A DNA stretch of 64,000 nucleotides, from NCBI RefSeq assembly GCF_034190915.1, contig NW_026947493.1, positions 39,798,501 through 39,862,500 on the forward strand. Direction: 5' to 3'. A program made the translations under genes and the position numbers. Numbering within the stretch: position 1 is the stretch's first letter; each line of letters starts with the position of its first letter. Source of the DNA: Cavia porcellus. Its lineage: Eukaryota; Chordata; Mammalia; Rodentia; Caviidae. The notes under the pieces were generated by a model that was not told the DNA's origin, ran no database searches, and was given only the letters and a program-made list of their open reading frames with translations. Positions 15,519 to 27,406 of this stretch are shown here, in pieces.

Positions 15519-16010
15519 TTTTGCTTTGAAGCCTTATAATGTTTTCATTCATTAGTTGGAACGGTTTTATCCTGGGTTGTTTGATTTTATTATCTGTGAT
15601 GGTATGAACAGATATTTTGAGGAATACAAGACATTATAATAGCCAGTGCTGATTTAATATCATCTTGTTTTGAAGGCCTAACATACTTTTATTCTTCTGT
15701 TTCCATTGGTTTCATCATGTTATATATTATTGGAATTAATTATGTGTGGTAGTATAAACAAATTTTTATGGACAATGAGATAATATAATAACCATTGTTC
15801 ATTTTCTGTTATTTGGTTTTGAACGCCCTATAATATTTTCATTGTCTTAAATGGTTTTATATTATTTTGGTATGTTTGATACCATTGTGTAGGAATATAT
15901 GCTCAACTATTTCATAGAAAGAGACAATATGGTGGCTACTGTCATATTGGGTTGTCTTGTGGTGAAATACTGTGTTGCTATTCTTTTCTGATCTGCTATG
16001 TTATGTCCTC
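15519..16010 (+). repeat. Diverged ~145-bp tandem repeats in the L1 3'UTR
   Basis: A TTTTGAA-(g)-CC block followed by TATAATNTTTTCATT, then a GGTTTTAT block, a GATGGTATGAACA-type block and an ATTATAATAGCC-type block, recurs head-to-tail. The GAA landmark falls at about 15528, 15672, 15821 and 15964, giving spacings of 144, 149 and 143 bp; the last unit is partial. Units are strongly diverged from each other, so the array is older than this insertion. Homologous units occur on the - strand at 62.7-63.65 kb. Confidence 0.8.
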
Positions 16011-16063
16011 TTTTATCTTAATCTCTTTAAATTAGAAAAAAAATTTTTTTAAAAAGAAAAGGG

Positions 16064-18940
16064 CAACCTTAAAGACAAGCAGATGCAAGATAAAGGAGTG
16101 CTCTGGCAACCTGAATCAACATGAACACTGAACAAAGGAAGCATGGAGTGTCCAGGTGGTATTATTTTTAGAGGGTGCAAACAAGAGAACTTGCTGCACA
16201 GAAGAGTCTTTGCAAACTCAGTAACTGCACAAGTTTGTCTATTTAAAAGAAGGGCTCCTGGTGGTTCCTGATGATGTTTCCATTGTACATGGGGTGATTT
16301 AGCGTACTGCTAAATAAGCACAAGAGGATGGGAAGATGATAACTACCAGCTTCAGCAGAGAAAGTGCGTGAGAGAGACAGACTATAAATATGCCGGGTGT
16401 CAGGAGAAGTGGCTTCATTTTGTCTGCACATGACTGCAGATGAGGTCTGACAGGGTAGTGCTACTTCATTAAGGCATCACAATGGTGAAGAGCACCTGAA
16501 GGGCAGAGGAACTCAGCATCAGGCTGCAGCCATCAGGAAGCTTAGCCCAGTACAGAGACGACAGTGACCTCCTGAAGACTTAGGCTGCGGTGCTCTGTTC
16601 CTCCTTTTTCAGAATACCATTATCCTTCTCCTCTTTTTTTCTCAAAGTCCTTTTATTCCTCTCTGCTCTCTTTTGTTCCATTCACCAGTCAATCTGCCAT
16701 TTCTATCATTTTGCTATTTCTAGAAAGGATCTCTCCTCTTGAGAGGCAGAACATTTGTAACAAATGAAAGAAACGAAGTCTAGATGCTGATGGAGAGTTG
16801 AGAGCTCTTCACTGTAGGAGAGAGTTGGGCTATGACACTCCTGCTAGACCAGAGAGTAAAGACTCTTATGATTAAGGAAACTCAATTGCTCAGAGGGGAA
16901 AAAATCTTTCTAGGGAAATCACCTAGAAAACAACTGAAATAAAGCTATTTTCCTGCACCCAGTTTTCTTTTTAATTTGAGAAATAAATGAATGTCCCCAG
17001 GCATTTCTCATCACCCTGTCATTCATAGCTCTGTCCACACCCTGAGGAGCTTCCTTTTTCTTGTTGCTTGCACATTTTCATTCCCTTCCTGAAATTATAT
17101 ATATATTTTACAGGGCCAGAGAACTTAACTCCTGCTCATTCCTCTGCCCAGATCCTTTAAGCTGTGTCTCATTCTGGCTGAGTCTGACAAATGGAGCTGC
17201 AGCCCTGATACTGTGATCATTCAGTCATCTGAACCATGGCTTCTGATTGCTGCATTATTGATCTGACTCTGACCTGTCCAGAGAAATGGAAAGAACAAAC
17301 GATTGTGAAATAAATTGAGTAGTCCATTTTGACACCTTCCTTCTATCCTATACTCAGTGCAATACTATAACTATTTATTTTGTCTTTTCAATTTTCAGGA
17401 AAATGAGAAAGTCAAAAAGGGGATTTAAGGCAAGCAGTACTGTCTTTCCCTGCACACTCTGACTTTCACAGCCATAGCTATATCAGTGCTCTAAGTCATG
17501 ATGAAGAATGTGTTATAATGTCTGTTACAGATTACTGTTCTTTGCATTATTTTATGAACAGAAAAAAGGCAGATTCAAAATATTATATGCATAGCTTATA
17601 ACAAAGTTTGTTTCTTAAAGCAGAATCTTGCAGACTGTATGATTCTCATTTTTCTTGATCTGCTAACTTACACCAGGTTTCTAAGTTTCACAAGGTAAGT
17701 GTAACCTTAATGAAAAAAATTGTTCACATACTGTTTTCAGTGTTTGGTTCTAGAGTTTACAAATTAGCATTACAAATAATGCTAGTTTAGGCTAAATTTT
17801 AAAAACACTATTTGAAAACACATGTCCATGCATCATTCCATGAGTCCAGGTGTGACTTCAGCCATGACTGTTGAACTTATTTAGAACAATCATTTTCTAA
17901 CTCGTGGTATTTTCTTTTGATTTGATATCTGAACAGTTCAAGAAGGTACTCGCTGAGAAAGAAATAACTTTGTCATTAGAATATGAATTTATTCGGAGAA
18001 GCATCAGAATCCTCATCCTTATAGCCTCCACCAGGCCTTGTGGTTTACCCATAATGGCAGATTCTTAGTTGAATAAATTCTATTTTAAATATTATAACTG
18101 TTAAAATGATATTGAGCTATACTGGAGTAAAGAGAAAAAGTAGGCAGGGATACTCCCAGAAGCATGCAGAACTTGATAATAAACTTAGTTTTAGGCTTTT
18201 ATTTGTACTTCTTTTTAATTGTGTTTATTTAGAAGGAATGAAATCACTAAAGATGCAATCAAGTTAGAAAATAAAAGACTATAAAAAACACCCACAAATG
18301 AGGAGAAAAAAAGAAAAGAATTAACAAACATTTTCAAATATATTAATGATAACTATTGAAGGAGTACTTAAAACATCTGCTTTCCAGACAAAAAATAAGT
18401 CAAAGAAATAACAATTGATAAACTGTTTTAGGGCCTTTGGAAATGATATATATGCCACTCTCAGAATACTTCCTTTTCAAGAGCAAGAGAAAATTGAGTG
18501 ACCACAAAAAGATTCAAAAGACCATGTTAAACAAGTCAGTAATCCCAAGGATTGACAAATTAAAGCCTGAGAGGAAGCAGGCTAGCTGTGGCCAAGATGC
18601 TGAGTCCAGCATGCCAATATCTCTCTGGATGAATGATAGAGATTTCAGAGCCTTTGCTATGACCCTAAGAAGGCAAAGCACTGCTCAGGAAAGACATGGG
18701 TTTGCTTGATATCAAGGTCAAAATTCTTCTTGAATTGAGGAAAGAAGAACATGAGATACAGGGACTCAAAAGGAAAAGACTAGAAGGATAGACTAGTGAT
18801 CTGCCCTCATCTCTCACTTCTTTCCTCTTGACACCTGCATCAATAGTTCATCAGCCTCTGGACTTTGGAGTTCTTTAGGACTTTATTTTTGTATGATTGC
18901 AATGCTCTTTCTGTAGCTTTCCCTCGGCTGTGCCCTCACA
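16064..18940. other. Non-coding stretch, no recognised gene or repeat
   Basis: The bases just after the L1 carry the 3' copy of its candidate target-site duplication (16054-16063). Beyond this I see single-copy AT-rich sequence with somewhat GC-richer parts near 16440-16580 and 17130-17280. No open frame has recognisable domains. Confidence 0.5.
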
Positions 18941-18949
18941 TCTCCAGGA

Positions 18950-19170
18950 AGGCTTCCCTGGCCTTCCTCAAAGCCCATGGCTTAAAACTTAACTTTGATA
19001 CAGCTCTTGAATACTGAGTTATATATGGTTTTCTTCTCGATTTTAACTTAAAACTGAAGGTTTCTTAAGAGTAAGAATGATGATTTGTATTTTGTATTCT
19101 CAGGGCCTGGGATATGCTGTCTGGCATGAAAAAGATGTTAATAATATCTAATAAATGCATAGAATGAATG
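18950..19170 (+). mobile_element. L2-type LINE 3' end
   Basis: The order of blocks fits the L2 3' end: a 'cttccctggcc' block, 'taagagtaagaatga', 'ttgtattctcagggcctgg', 'tgtctggcatg', and 'taataaatgcatagaatgaatga'. L2 is an ancient, long-inactive mammalian LINE. This copy is diverged and truncated. Confidence 0.7.
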
Positions 19171-19334
19171 ACTTACCCTAAAATAAGTAGAAAATAAGAT
19201 TCAAAGGGCTCATTCTCAAAAATGCTCTTATTATGTGTTCACAGGATAAAGCACAATTCTGGTAAGGCTCTCATTTATTTAATAGTCCATCAGAAGATGG
19301 AATATGTGAAAATGTAAGGCATTATTGATTTTTT

Positions 19335-19410
19335 CTGCTGGGAATTAAACCCAGGGCCTTCATGTCCATTATAAACACATGCTCTACCACTGACCTGTAC
19401 AAGCAGCCCA
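19335..19410 (-). mobile_element. Old ID-type SINE
   Basis: The + strand shows a reversed tRNA-like pattern: TGCTGGGAATTAAACCCAGG (reverse box B region), then GCTCTACCACTGACCTGTAC (reverse box A region). It belongs to the older ID type with ...GGTTC(G)ANTCCC rather than the young type found at 4.2 and 20.7 kb. Confidence 0.7.
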
Positions 19411-19529
19411 AAATGCATGAGTACAATTCTATTGCTCCAATGTTTTATTTAGAATTGAACTGTTTTTCTTGTATATAATTTGATATATAACTGTGATAAC
19501 TGTAGTGACTTTGTAATCACACAAAAGAT

Positions 19530-19725
19530 GATCTTTCTCTTCACCATGAAAGATACAAAGAGAAAGACTGCTCCCAACCATGGAGGAGGCCTTTGCCAGA
19601 TCTCTGTCTGTGGACATCTTGAGCTCTACTCACAGCCTCCAGAACTGTGAGATATAAATGTCTACTAGTTAAATCATTCAGTCTGTGGTATTCTGTATGG
19701 TTCCTTGAACTGACTAAAAAAGCAT
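19530..19725 (+). mobile_element. MLT1-type (ERVL-MaLR) LTR fragment
   Basis: The stretch contains CACAGCCTCCAGAACTGTGA, followed by 'gatataaatgtct', 'cattcagtctgtggtattctgt' and 'gaactgactaaa', which is the characteristic end of MLT1-type LTRs. Upstream blocks (atggaggaggcctttgcc...) are more diverged. It is a non-coding relic of an endogenous retrovirus-like element. Confidence 0.75.
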
Positions 19726-19729
19726 TATT

Positions 19730-20700
19730 ATGCTTGTTTTAGTAATAGCCATTATCTTGTGAATAAGATGTTTCCTGAAAGTAGCTCTCCCCTTACTGGT
19801 GCCCACTCTTTCTTGCATCTCTATGTGTTGCTGGTTACACAGAAGCCATCCAGTGAACAATGAAGAGTGCTAAGATTTTTGTGTTATCTTTCATTTTGCC
19901 ATACATGTGTGTTATGTCATCTGATGCGGTGACAGTGATTCTTTTGGTGAAAAAATTCAGAAATTATTTTACTTGAATGACTAAGGATTTCTTGGAAATA
20001 ATGTTTAGATAATATACTTGCAGTTGATATAAAATGACAATTTCCCCTTAAAAATTGAGGTTAAAGTAATCTTGGTTGCTTTGGAGGGAACTGGATGATT
20101 TTTATTCCAAAATAACTGAAAGCAGTGGGAATAAAAGGCCAAATATGAAGAGTGTTTCTGAGATGTATTGTTGTTTCTTCTCTATCTAAGAGAAAAGAAT
20201 GAAGGCCCTGTATTAAACTGGCTGAAGGAGAGGATTCCGCCATTAAATTCAGTGAGCTGGGTTTGGCTCACACATGATCTTCTTGTTCTCTGGGTCAAAT
20301 TATGGTGGTGTGGCTGACATTAAATAAATCCTGAGCACAGAACATGTGCCAAGACAAGACCTCCACTGTCAAGGAAAGAGGTTGAACTTCTGGTTCCTGA
20401 GATAGCAACTTAGAAATCTTCATTACCTAAGACAGTTCCTGACACAAGCCCATTCATCTTTTGCTGAATGATTCAGATATTGCAAAGGCATCTTCAGGGA
20501 TGACAGTATTTTTAGACTCTGCCTACATAAGTGAAGTCTCATGGCTTTGTGTATAGTTCATATTCTGGTAGACAAAGGAATCTGTTTCCACAATTAAGTA
20601 TTTCTCTGTACTTTTTCACTTTGCCTGTGCTGGTGATTTACTGTAAGCACAAAGATCAGCAGGATATTGTGAGTGGAAGTAAAGTGTTGCACAGATGAGT
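19730..20700. other. Non-coding stretch, nothing recognised
   Basis: AT-rich single-copy-looking sequence without domains, repeats or RNA-gene signatures that I can support. Confidence 0.5.
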
Positions 20701-20706
20701 TTGATT

Positions 20707-20842
20707 AAGAATACCGTATTGGGGGCTGGGGATTTAGCTCAGCGGCATAAACACCTGCCTTGCAAGCAGGCAGTCGTGAATTTGATCCCTGGTATCGATA
20801 AAAATGAAAAAGACAAAAAAAAAAAAAAAGAATACTGTATTG
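20707..20842 (+). mobile_element. Young ID-type SINE with target-site duplication
   Basis: This is the same subfamily as the copy at 4.2 kb: GGGGCTGGGGATTTAGCTCA, then CTTGCAAGCAGG, GTCGTGAATTTGATCCCTGG, and a short spacer before the A tail. Fifteen-base duplications at 20707-20721 (AAGAATACCGTATTG) and 20828-20842 (one mismatch, C to T) flank it. The shared spacer 'cgataaaaatgaaaaa' after the tRNA-like body is diagnostic of this subfamily. Confidence 0.93.
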
Positions 20843-20934
20843 CATTCACATATGGAAAATGTTCCATAGAAGGAATCTTTCACCGTAATAATTCTACTAA
20901 GAACTAAAATGGGTCAACAGCCTTGTACTTATTA

Positions 20935-21100
20935 GAAACTACTGAGAACATTATACGGATTCTTTTCTTTAATCTTCATAATAATCTTACTTTCAACATT
21001 TGAAACACCACTTATCATTCTTATTTTTGATTTAAGGAAGAGGAAACTTATGCCTAGAGGTGTCATATAATTAAAAAATTTCCCACAGCTAGCTAGGAAT
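20935..21100 (-). mobile_element. MIR SINE fragment
   Basis: Reverse MIR pattern: 'tctttaatcttcataataat', then a 'cattcttatttttgatttaaggaagaggaaactta' core, 'ctagaggtgtcatataatt' and 'ccacagctagctagg'. MIRs are ancient tRNA-derived SINEs common to mammals. Confidence 0.75.
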
Positions 21101-22786
21101 CCACCAACGTGTTTTGGTTTTTTATAACAAACCTACTCAGGCTGAACACAAATATAAAAAAAGTGATGGTCCTCATCCAAGTCCAGGAGATGAGGACATG
21201 AAGAAATTTCCTCTCCTATGAGTCTCTCTTCACTTTCAAGTTTATCATTGTATTCACTTTGCTGTTTGGAAAACACTGGCAATAATGGATCTAAGTTTAG
21301 AGTTACATGATGTTTCCTTACTTTTTGCTGTAAATTCATCAAGTAGATGGGAAAGTTTCAATTAATAACTCTGAAATAAATGTAAGTGATAACTGATCAA
21401 TCACTTCATGTCATTTGACATGAGAAAATAAACTTATGGCATTCTGTTCTCAGAAGTGAACCCAAAGCACTCATACGTACTATCTGTGCTACTAACTGTG
21501 AGCAAATTCATGGATCCGGAGAGCAAAAGGTCAGAGCACTAAAATGATGCAGTAGAAATAAGCTGGTTTCTATCACAAAGCTTCATATAAATATTACACC
21601 AGTTCAATAAGACACTCAATGTTTGGTTTCTGAGCCTATTAATATATAATGAGGCTACAATGTAATTAATATCATTTGTTTTGATTTTCTGTTCAATCTG
21701 CTTTAGTAATAAGAATGCAAGGTAATTATTCAAAAAGCCTTTTCAACAAATGTCAGTTTTCATTGATTAAAAATCAAGTCAGTGCTTCATTTGAAGTGAT
21801 ATTTACAAGAATGCTTTAAGCAGAAGTGAATAATTATCAGGTTATTGAATTGCAAGTTATCTGCAAAGAATTGTCTACTTTTTTTCTGCACTAAGGCTTG
21901 ATATCAAACAATAATAGATAAACCTGTGAGCAATAAGAAGCTCATGCTTTTTCTTTTTGAGGATTCTGATGTTCTTAATGTAGTATTAAAGAAAGGTTTC
22001 CCTCCTTTGTTGGATGTAAAATCACCAGCAACACAAATTTTGGGCGCTAGAACCAGGCACTGTTGCTTGGGGGACGTGCAAAACAGCTCATTACTCAGTG
22101 GGTTACACTTCCTCTGTTTTTATGCTACGGTGCACAGTGGTTCTGGTGAGCCAGCTCAGGAATTTCTTTTCACTATACGATGCCTTTTGTTTGTATGTAT
22201 TTCATTTCCTTTCTTTTGCATAAAACAATAGAAAGTAGTCTGTCATCTGTTATTCAGAATTAAGACATTCTGAAATGTGAATTCAGAACCATTTGTTTTT
22301 TTCTGGGCTGAAGGAATGTGCACAACAACCCAACAATTTTAGACTATAGTGGATTCATATTTACAAGAGATGTGTACACATACATCATGTTGCCAAAACT
22401 GTACCGCATGGGTTTTTAAACAATGTTCTTTGTGTGATTTTTGCATGGAGTATTGAAATGAAACAACAAAAAAAATTAATGCACGCTCTCTTTGTTTACA
22501 TAATTATTATCTTTGGAGCTAACTACCCTTGTACTCTAGGTGATCATGGCATGGCAACAATAAACTAGCCCATATACCTTTCTTAGTGGACTTGCAAGCT
22601 AGGGAGACTAACAATACTGAAAGAGTGCATTACATATGGAGCTTGTCAGATGCTGAGAAGTGCCACCTAGGCAGATTCAGTGGGGAAGTGGGTGCGTAGG
22701 GAGTAGTGTAAAAAGCTTTAGTTTGTGACTGGGTTGTCACAAGAATTTTCCTAAAGAGATCATAGCTTCACGTTCATAAGTCCATC

Positions 22787-22788
<2 letters not shown>

Positions 22789-22834
<46 letters not shown>
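22789..22834. repeat. (TG)n microsatellite
   Basis: About 46 bases of uninterrupted GT dinucleotides, followed by a GACAGAGA-rich stretch to about 22880. Confidence 0.95.
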
Positions 22835-22835
<1 letters not shown>

Positions 22836-23441
22836 ACAGAGAGACAGATACAGAGAGACAGAGACAAGAAGATGGACAGATAGATCATACAGAATCTGAA
22901 GAAAGGGCATTACAGACTCAGGGAACAGGAGTGCAAAAGTCTTGGAGCAATGGGTGACTTACTGTGGGAGCAAAACAAGAAGGCCAGTGTAACCAGCACT
23001 GGACAAAAGTGGTGAACAGTCAGAATGATGATAGATCAAATTGAGAACTCAACCAGTGAAATTCTGGGTTCCTGCCAGTACACCTCTATCATAAAGAGAC
23101 TTTTTAGGGGATAAGACAGGGAATCAGAAGAGAGCAGAGGAGAGAGGAGAAAAAAGAAGCAGAGGGAAGGGGAGAGGAGAGGAGAAAAGAGGTCTTTTAT
23201 AATATCTGAAGGTCAGGAGGCTGATGATCTGGGAGGCAGCTCATATCCTTTGTTATGAGGATTTCTCTATGGGGTCACTAGGAGCTAAGTGACTTCCACT
23301 GATGACCGTCACAATCTAAGTGAGAATACTTCTGTGTGTCTGCAGTCTGAGGTCCAAAATTTAGCCCTGCCTTGTCTACAATACCTGTTCTCTGTCTCTC
23401 TCCCTCTCTCTTTCTCTCTCTCTTTTTTCCTGCTGTTTCCT

Positions 23442-23442
<1 letters not shown>

Positions 23443-23488
<46 letters not shown>
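23443..23488. repeat. (CT)n microsatellite
   Basis: About 46 bases of CT dinucleotides, preceded by an imperfect CT-rich stretch from about 23395. Confidence 0.95.
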
Positions 23489-23492
<4 letters not shown>

Positions 23493-24959
23493 TGAACATA
23501 GTAACAATGCTTTATATAGTTGTATAAATTACATGTGGCAAGGTTTTCAGATGTAATTCTGATGTTGTTTGTATGTAAAAAATAGAACCAAAATTTTAAT
23601 AATATTTTCCTGATTCCTAAGCCTCAGAATGTTCCATTGCTTCTTATAGGTTTTCTTGGGGTCTACTTAAGTGGCAGAATAAAGTCACATGTTTAATTGA
23701 ATAACTAAATTAAGAAATTAGAGTAAGGAGAGCAGAAAGACATGAGGATTTATTTAGTACTTTTTCCTTCCTGCCATATTATCTCCTTCAGTGCTAATGT
23801 TTCCCTCTGAAATAAAGAGAGAAGCTCATCCACACTGGAAACAATCTTCTGTCTGTTTCTGATTCCATCACATATGTGCGGAAGATGGATTCCAATAAAT
23901 TATCAGGCAGGGACCATGAATGCTGAAATCTGGACCAACATTCATTGTAATGTTATCTAAATGAAATACTAATTCAAAATATTTCCTCATCTCTTTAAAA
24001 AGCACTGTCTCCCAGCTCCTTCAGAGGCTGAAAGCATCACAGGGCATATTGCTTTCTTAGGTCGCATACTGAAATATAAATCCAACATTAGAAAATAACC
24101 CAAGGCCCAACTAGTAAATGATCAGAGATTCAGGATGGATGAAAACCTGGGAAATGTGAAGACCCTTACTAATTGTATGACATCAGAATATCAAATTTTG
24201 TAATAACAAATTATGATATAATGAGGCCACATTAGTAGAATAAGAAGCCCATATGCCTCAGTGATTTAATCTCTCTTCACATAAGCTTGCATTGAATTTT
24301 AATGAATATTTTGATTGATAACATATTTAGTTCAAAATAGATCTTTGAAGACAGGTGTAAGAGTATTAACATTTTAAAGATGCTGTGATAGAAATTTGTT
24401 TCATTAAGTAGCTGAGGAGAAAAAAAGTCACAGTATAAACCTGCTAGTCTCAGACATACTGTTATGACTCATCTAGTCCTATTGAGAAAAGGGATGATAA
24501 TATGCCTTTATTGGGCTATTCTTTGAACACTATAGGAGCTCATTTTGCTTATTGAAGAAAATGCCAAGTGACACCAGTGAAACAGGTACGGTAAAAGCAT
24601 TAACTTTAAGAAGAAAATTTCAAGTAAAAGCTGCCTAAATATAGGATAGTTTTGGTGCCTCAGCTCTTGATAAAATTGCATTGGTTTTGATGGCTTAGGG
24701 ATTATCTCAGTGGGGATGAAAACTGTGATCAGTGCCATCTTGTAGCAAGATAATGAAAGGCATAAATGCAAGTTATGTGTGTACTTAGAAAATTTCTAGA
24801 ATTCAAACTAAACCTGAAATTGATATATTATTCAACTCCAACTATCAACAGTGTTATTTCAACATCCAATCAATACAAATGTTATTAATGAAATATTTTA
24901 TGTATTTTAAAACTAAATCATTGAGCCTAGTCCTGGACTTTTCTGCTTAAAAGAATGTA

Positions 24960-25336
24960 AAGTGAATTTAATTCTTCTACAGAGCAGTCCTTCTTACATT
25001 TTGCAAAACACCTTCTTTGTATCTAGTAATCTTTTTGGCATAGTAAATATACTAAAGGTTATAACTGATACGTATTGGCTTATTTCTGTCATGTTATCTT
25101 CTTTCTGCTATTGGTTCCCTAATTTTTCCCTCTGTTTAATTATTTGCCCTGGTTGATGATTTCTTTTGGTTGTTGCTCTTGAAATTGCAGTCATTTTTAT
25201 CTCTATTTAGACTATCTTTCAGTATTCTTTGTAGGGTTGGTTTGGTGGTCATGAAGTTCTTGAAGTTGTTCTTTGTTGTGGTCAAAGAAGTCGTTCTTTG
25301 TCATGGAAATATCTTATTTCTCTATCAATTTTGAAC
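24960..25336 (-). mobile_element. L1 fragment spanning ORF1 C-terminus and ORF2 start
   Basis: Read on the - strand, a FKIDREIRYFHDKE-like ORF1 C-terminal segment (right) is followed by the ORF1-ORF2 spacer and a 'ttataacctttagtatat' block matching the ORF2 start of the full-length L1 near 11491. A second degenerate HNKEQL-like segment follows the first HDKE segment, as in the L1 at 11.3 kb. Stops and indels are frequent. The left end lies just before ORF2 proper. Confidence 0.75.
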
Positions 25337-25339
25337 ATG

Positions 25340-26410
25340 CTTCCTGTGAGTCAAGAAATTTCATTACACATAACAACCCTGATTACTTCAATTTTCCTTA
25401 CTTCCAATCATTGTTCACTGTATCTCAGGCCATTCTATTTCCCTTTCTCAAATATCCTTAAACTCTGAATTCTAGGAGGCAAATTTGAGACCTGGAGCTC
25501 TAGTCTCCTCATGTTTGGCAGCCTCATGAAAAACTTCTTTGTTTTGCAAAATTATATTGTACATGTAACAATCTAAAGACTAAATCCCAAGTAGTAGACC
25601 ATGATCAATAGCATTTCAAAGGGCTGCCAAAGGGAATGAGATATAACAATCAGGTGGTAGATACACAGAACAGAATCTTAGCTTGAAGAGAAATTGACAC
25701 CTGAATATTCTTTAAAAATGATGATAGTAGCTATGTATTGCAAAAAAGAACTTCTGAAGCTTAAACAAAAATTTTAATGTTTAAAAACATCGATAAATTA
25801 AAGACAAGAATATCATTTTTGAGCACTGAATCAGATTTTATATCGTTTTTGTTGTCCAATTCCTGTAACGTTATCTTATTGTGTTAGTGTGTTTTATCTT
25901 ATCATAATCCAAATTTGAATTTTGTTTTCATTTATTTTACCAAGTACTCATATGGTTGTAGGGTTTTTTGTTACAATGTTTTGGGAATTACAATTAGTAT
26001 CTTTTTTTTTTTAGAATTTTGCAAGTTTATTTATAACAGTGCTACAGAAATAATAAAATTAATTTGCAACAAACAGATGTTTCATTTATTTTCATTATTA
26101 GTATATGTTTGTGATAAATAATAATTACATTCATCTTGGAGAACTAGAACACGTACTTATTCCATCTTGATCATGGTGAGTTTTCCTTCCCTCTATCTTG
26201 CATTTCTCCTCTTCTCCAGTTTGCCTTCCTGTCTCCTTCTTTCTTTCCCCTTCTTTCCTACCTCTGTCTTTTACTTTTCTCTCTCTTCTCTCCTCTATAT
26301 CTATATATATACACCTATGTATGTATATATAATATGTATATATAGAGATGCTTTTTATTTCATATAAGCATATTTATTGTTTCTTGTTATTATTTCTTGT
26401 ATAATTGGAT
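25340..26410. other. AT-rich non-coding stretch
   Basis: No gene or clear repeat is seen. A pyrimidine-rich part (about 26180-26295) is followed by a degenerate TA/TGTA run to about 26345. Confidence 0.5.
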
Positions 26411-26599
26411 TTCTGTTTAAAAAGTCCCTGTGTATACCTATGTCTTTCAAGAGTTTTACCTATTTTGTTTTCTAGCAGATTCAGTGTTTCTGTTTTTATA
26501 TCTACATTTTTATCCATTTTGATTATGATTTAGAACAAAGTGAGAGATATGGTTCTAGATTCACTCTTCTGCACATGAATAATCAGTTTTCCTAGCACC

Positions 26600-26745
26600 A
26601 TCAATAAACCAAGGTTTATATGAAATAAAAGCCAAATATAGCAACCCAACACAGTGAAAAGACAACCTACAGAATGAGAAAAAATGCTTGCAAGCGATGG
26701 AGTACTGATATCTACAATACATAAGGAACATAAGGAATTAGAAAC
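26600..26745 (+). mobile_element. Short L1 ORF2 piece inverted relative to its surroundings
   Basis: On the + strand, 'gtgaaaagacaacctacagaatgagaaaaaatg', then 'tgatatctacaatacataaggaa', resembles the L1 ORF2 segment that codes for a KRQPTEW-(E)-KIF and LISKIYKE-like stretch. The sequences on both sides are L1 on the - strand. It either marks an inversion or a separate tiny insertion. Confidence 0.7.
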
Positions 26746-27229
26746 AAAAGGCTATCTGTTTTCCAGCATTTATTTTTATCTCTACTGTCAAAAATCAGAT
26801 GGCTGAGGGTTAATGGGCTGTTTCTACATTCTTAATTCTCTTCTTATGATCAACACATGTATTTTTTGCTAGAACCATGTTGTTTAAATTACAAAGTCAT
26901 TCACTGTGGCTTTGTAATGTAACTTCAAACCGAGGATTGCAATGCCTCTTGGTTTTCTCTTGTCACCAGGTTTGCTTTTCCATTCTGGGCGTTTTCTGAG
27001 TCCATATAATTGTTAGGAATGTTTAGTTTGGTTCTGTGACCAAGCCTGTTCATATTTTGATTGGAATTGCACAAAACATAGTTATTGTAGGCAATATCAT
27101 AGTTTTGACAATATAGTTTTCTCTATTCTGGAAAAGGGGACATCTTTTCTAATATTCTCTTTTATTTCATAGCACTATAATTTTAATTATTTATCTTTTA
27201 TTTCCTTGGCCAAATTAATTTCTAGGTTG

Positions 27230-27260
<31 letters not shown>

Positions 27261-27270
27261 TATCTTTCTT

Positions 27271-27406
27271 GAGACGGGGTCTCCCTATGCAGTTCAGGCT
27301 GGCCTTGAGCTCACTTTGTAGCCCAGGCTGGTCTTGAACTCCCAACGATCCTCCCACCTCAGCCTCTCCAGTGCTGGGATTACAGGCATGAGCCACCACA
27401 CCCAGC
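27271..27406 (-). mobile_element. B1-type SINE with (TTA)n runs on both sides
   Basis: Reverse B1 with GAGACGGGGTCTCC at the left, a GGCTGGCCTTGAGCTCAC block, a second CAGGCTGGTCTTGAACTC block (the B1 internal duplication), GTGCTGGGATTACAGGCATG and an end at CACACCCAGC. (TTA)n runs flank it at about 27233-27260 and 27407-27435; the left run occupies the place of the SINE tail. It is inserted in the surrounding - strand L1. Confidence 0.92.

Larger units (their letters stand above)
21110..24955. other. Non-coding stretch with two microsatellites
   Basis: Apart from the (TG)n and (CT)n tracts listed separately, I recognise no gene or repeat. A purine-rich GAGAG/GGAGA patch lies at about 23110-23190. 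A block at about 22390-22560 looks like possible conserved regulatory sequence (see findings). Confidence 0.45.

Noticed and set aside
15519..16010. CRISPR-like or satellite array
   Set aside because: Units are long, strongly diverged, without spacers, and confined to the L1 3'UTR.
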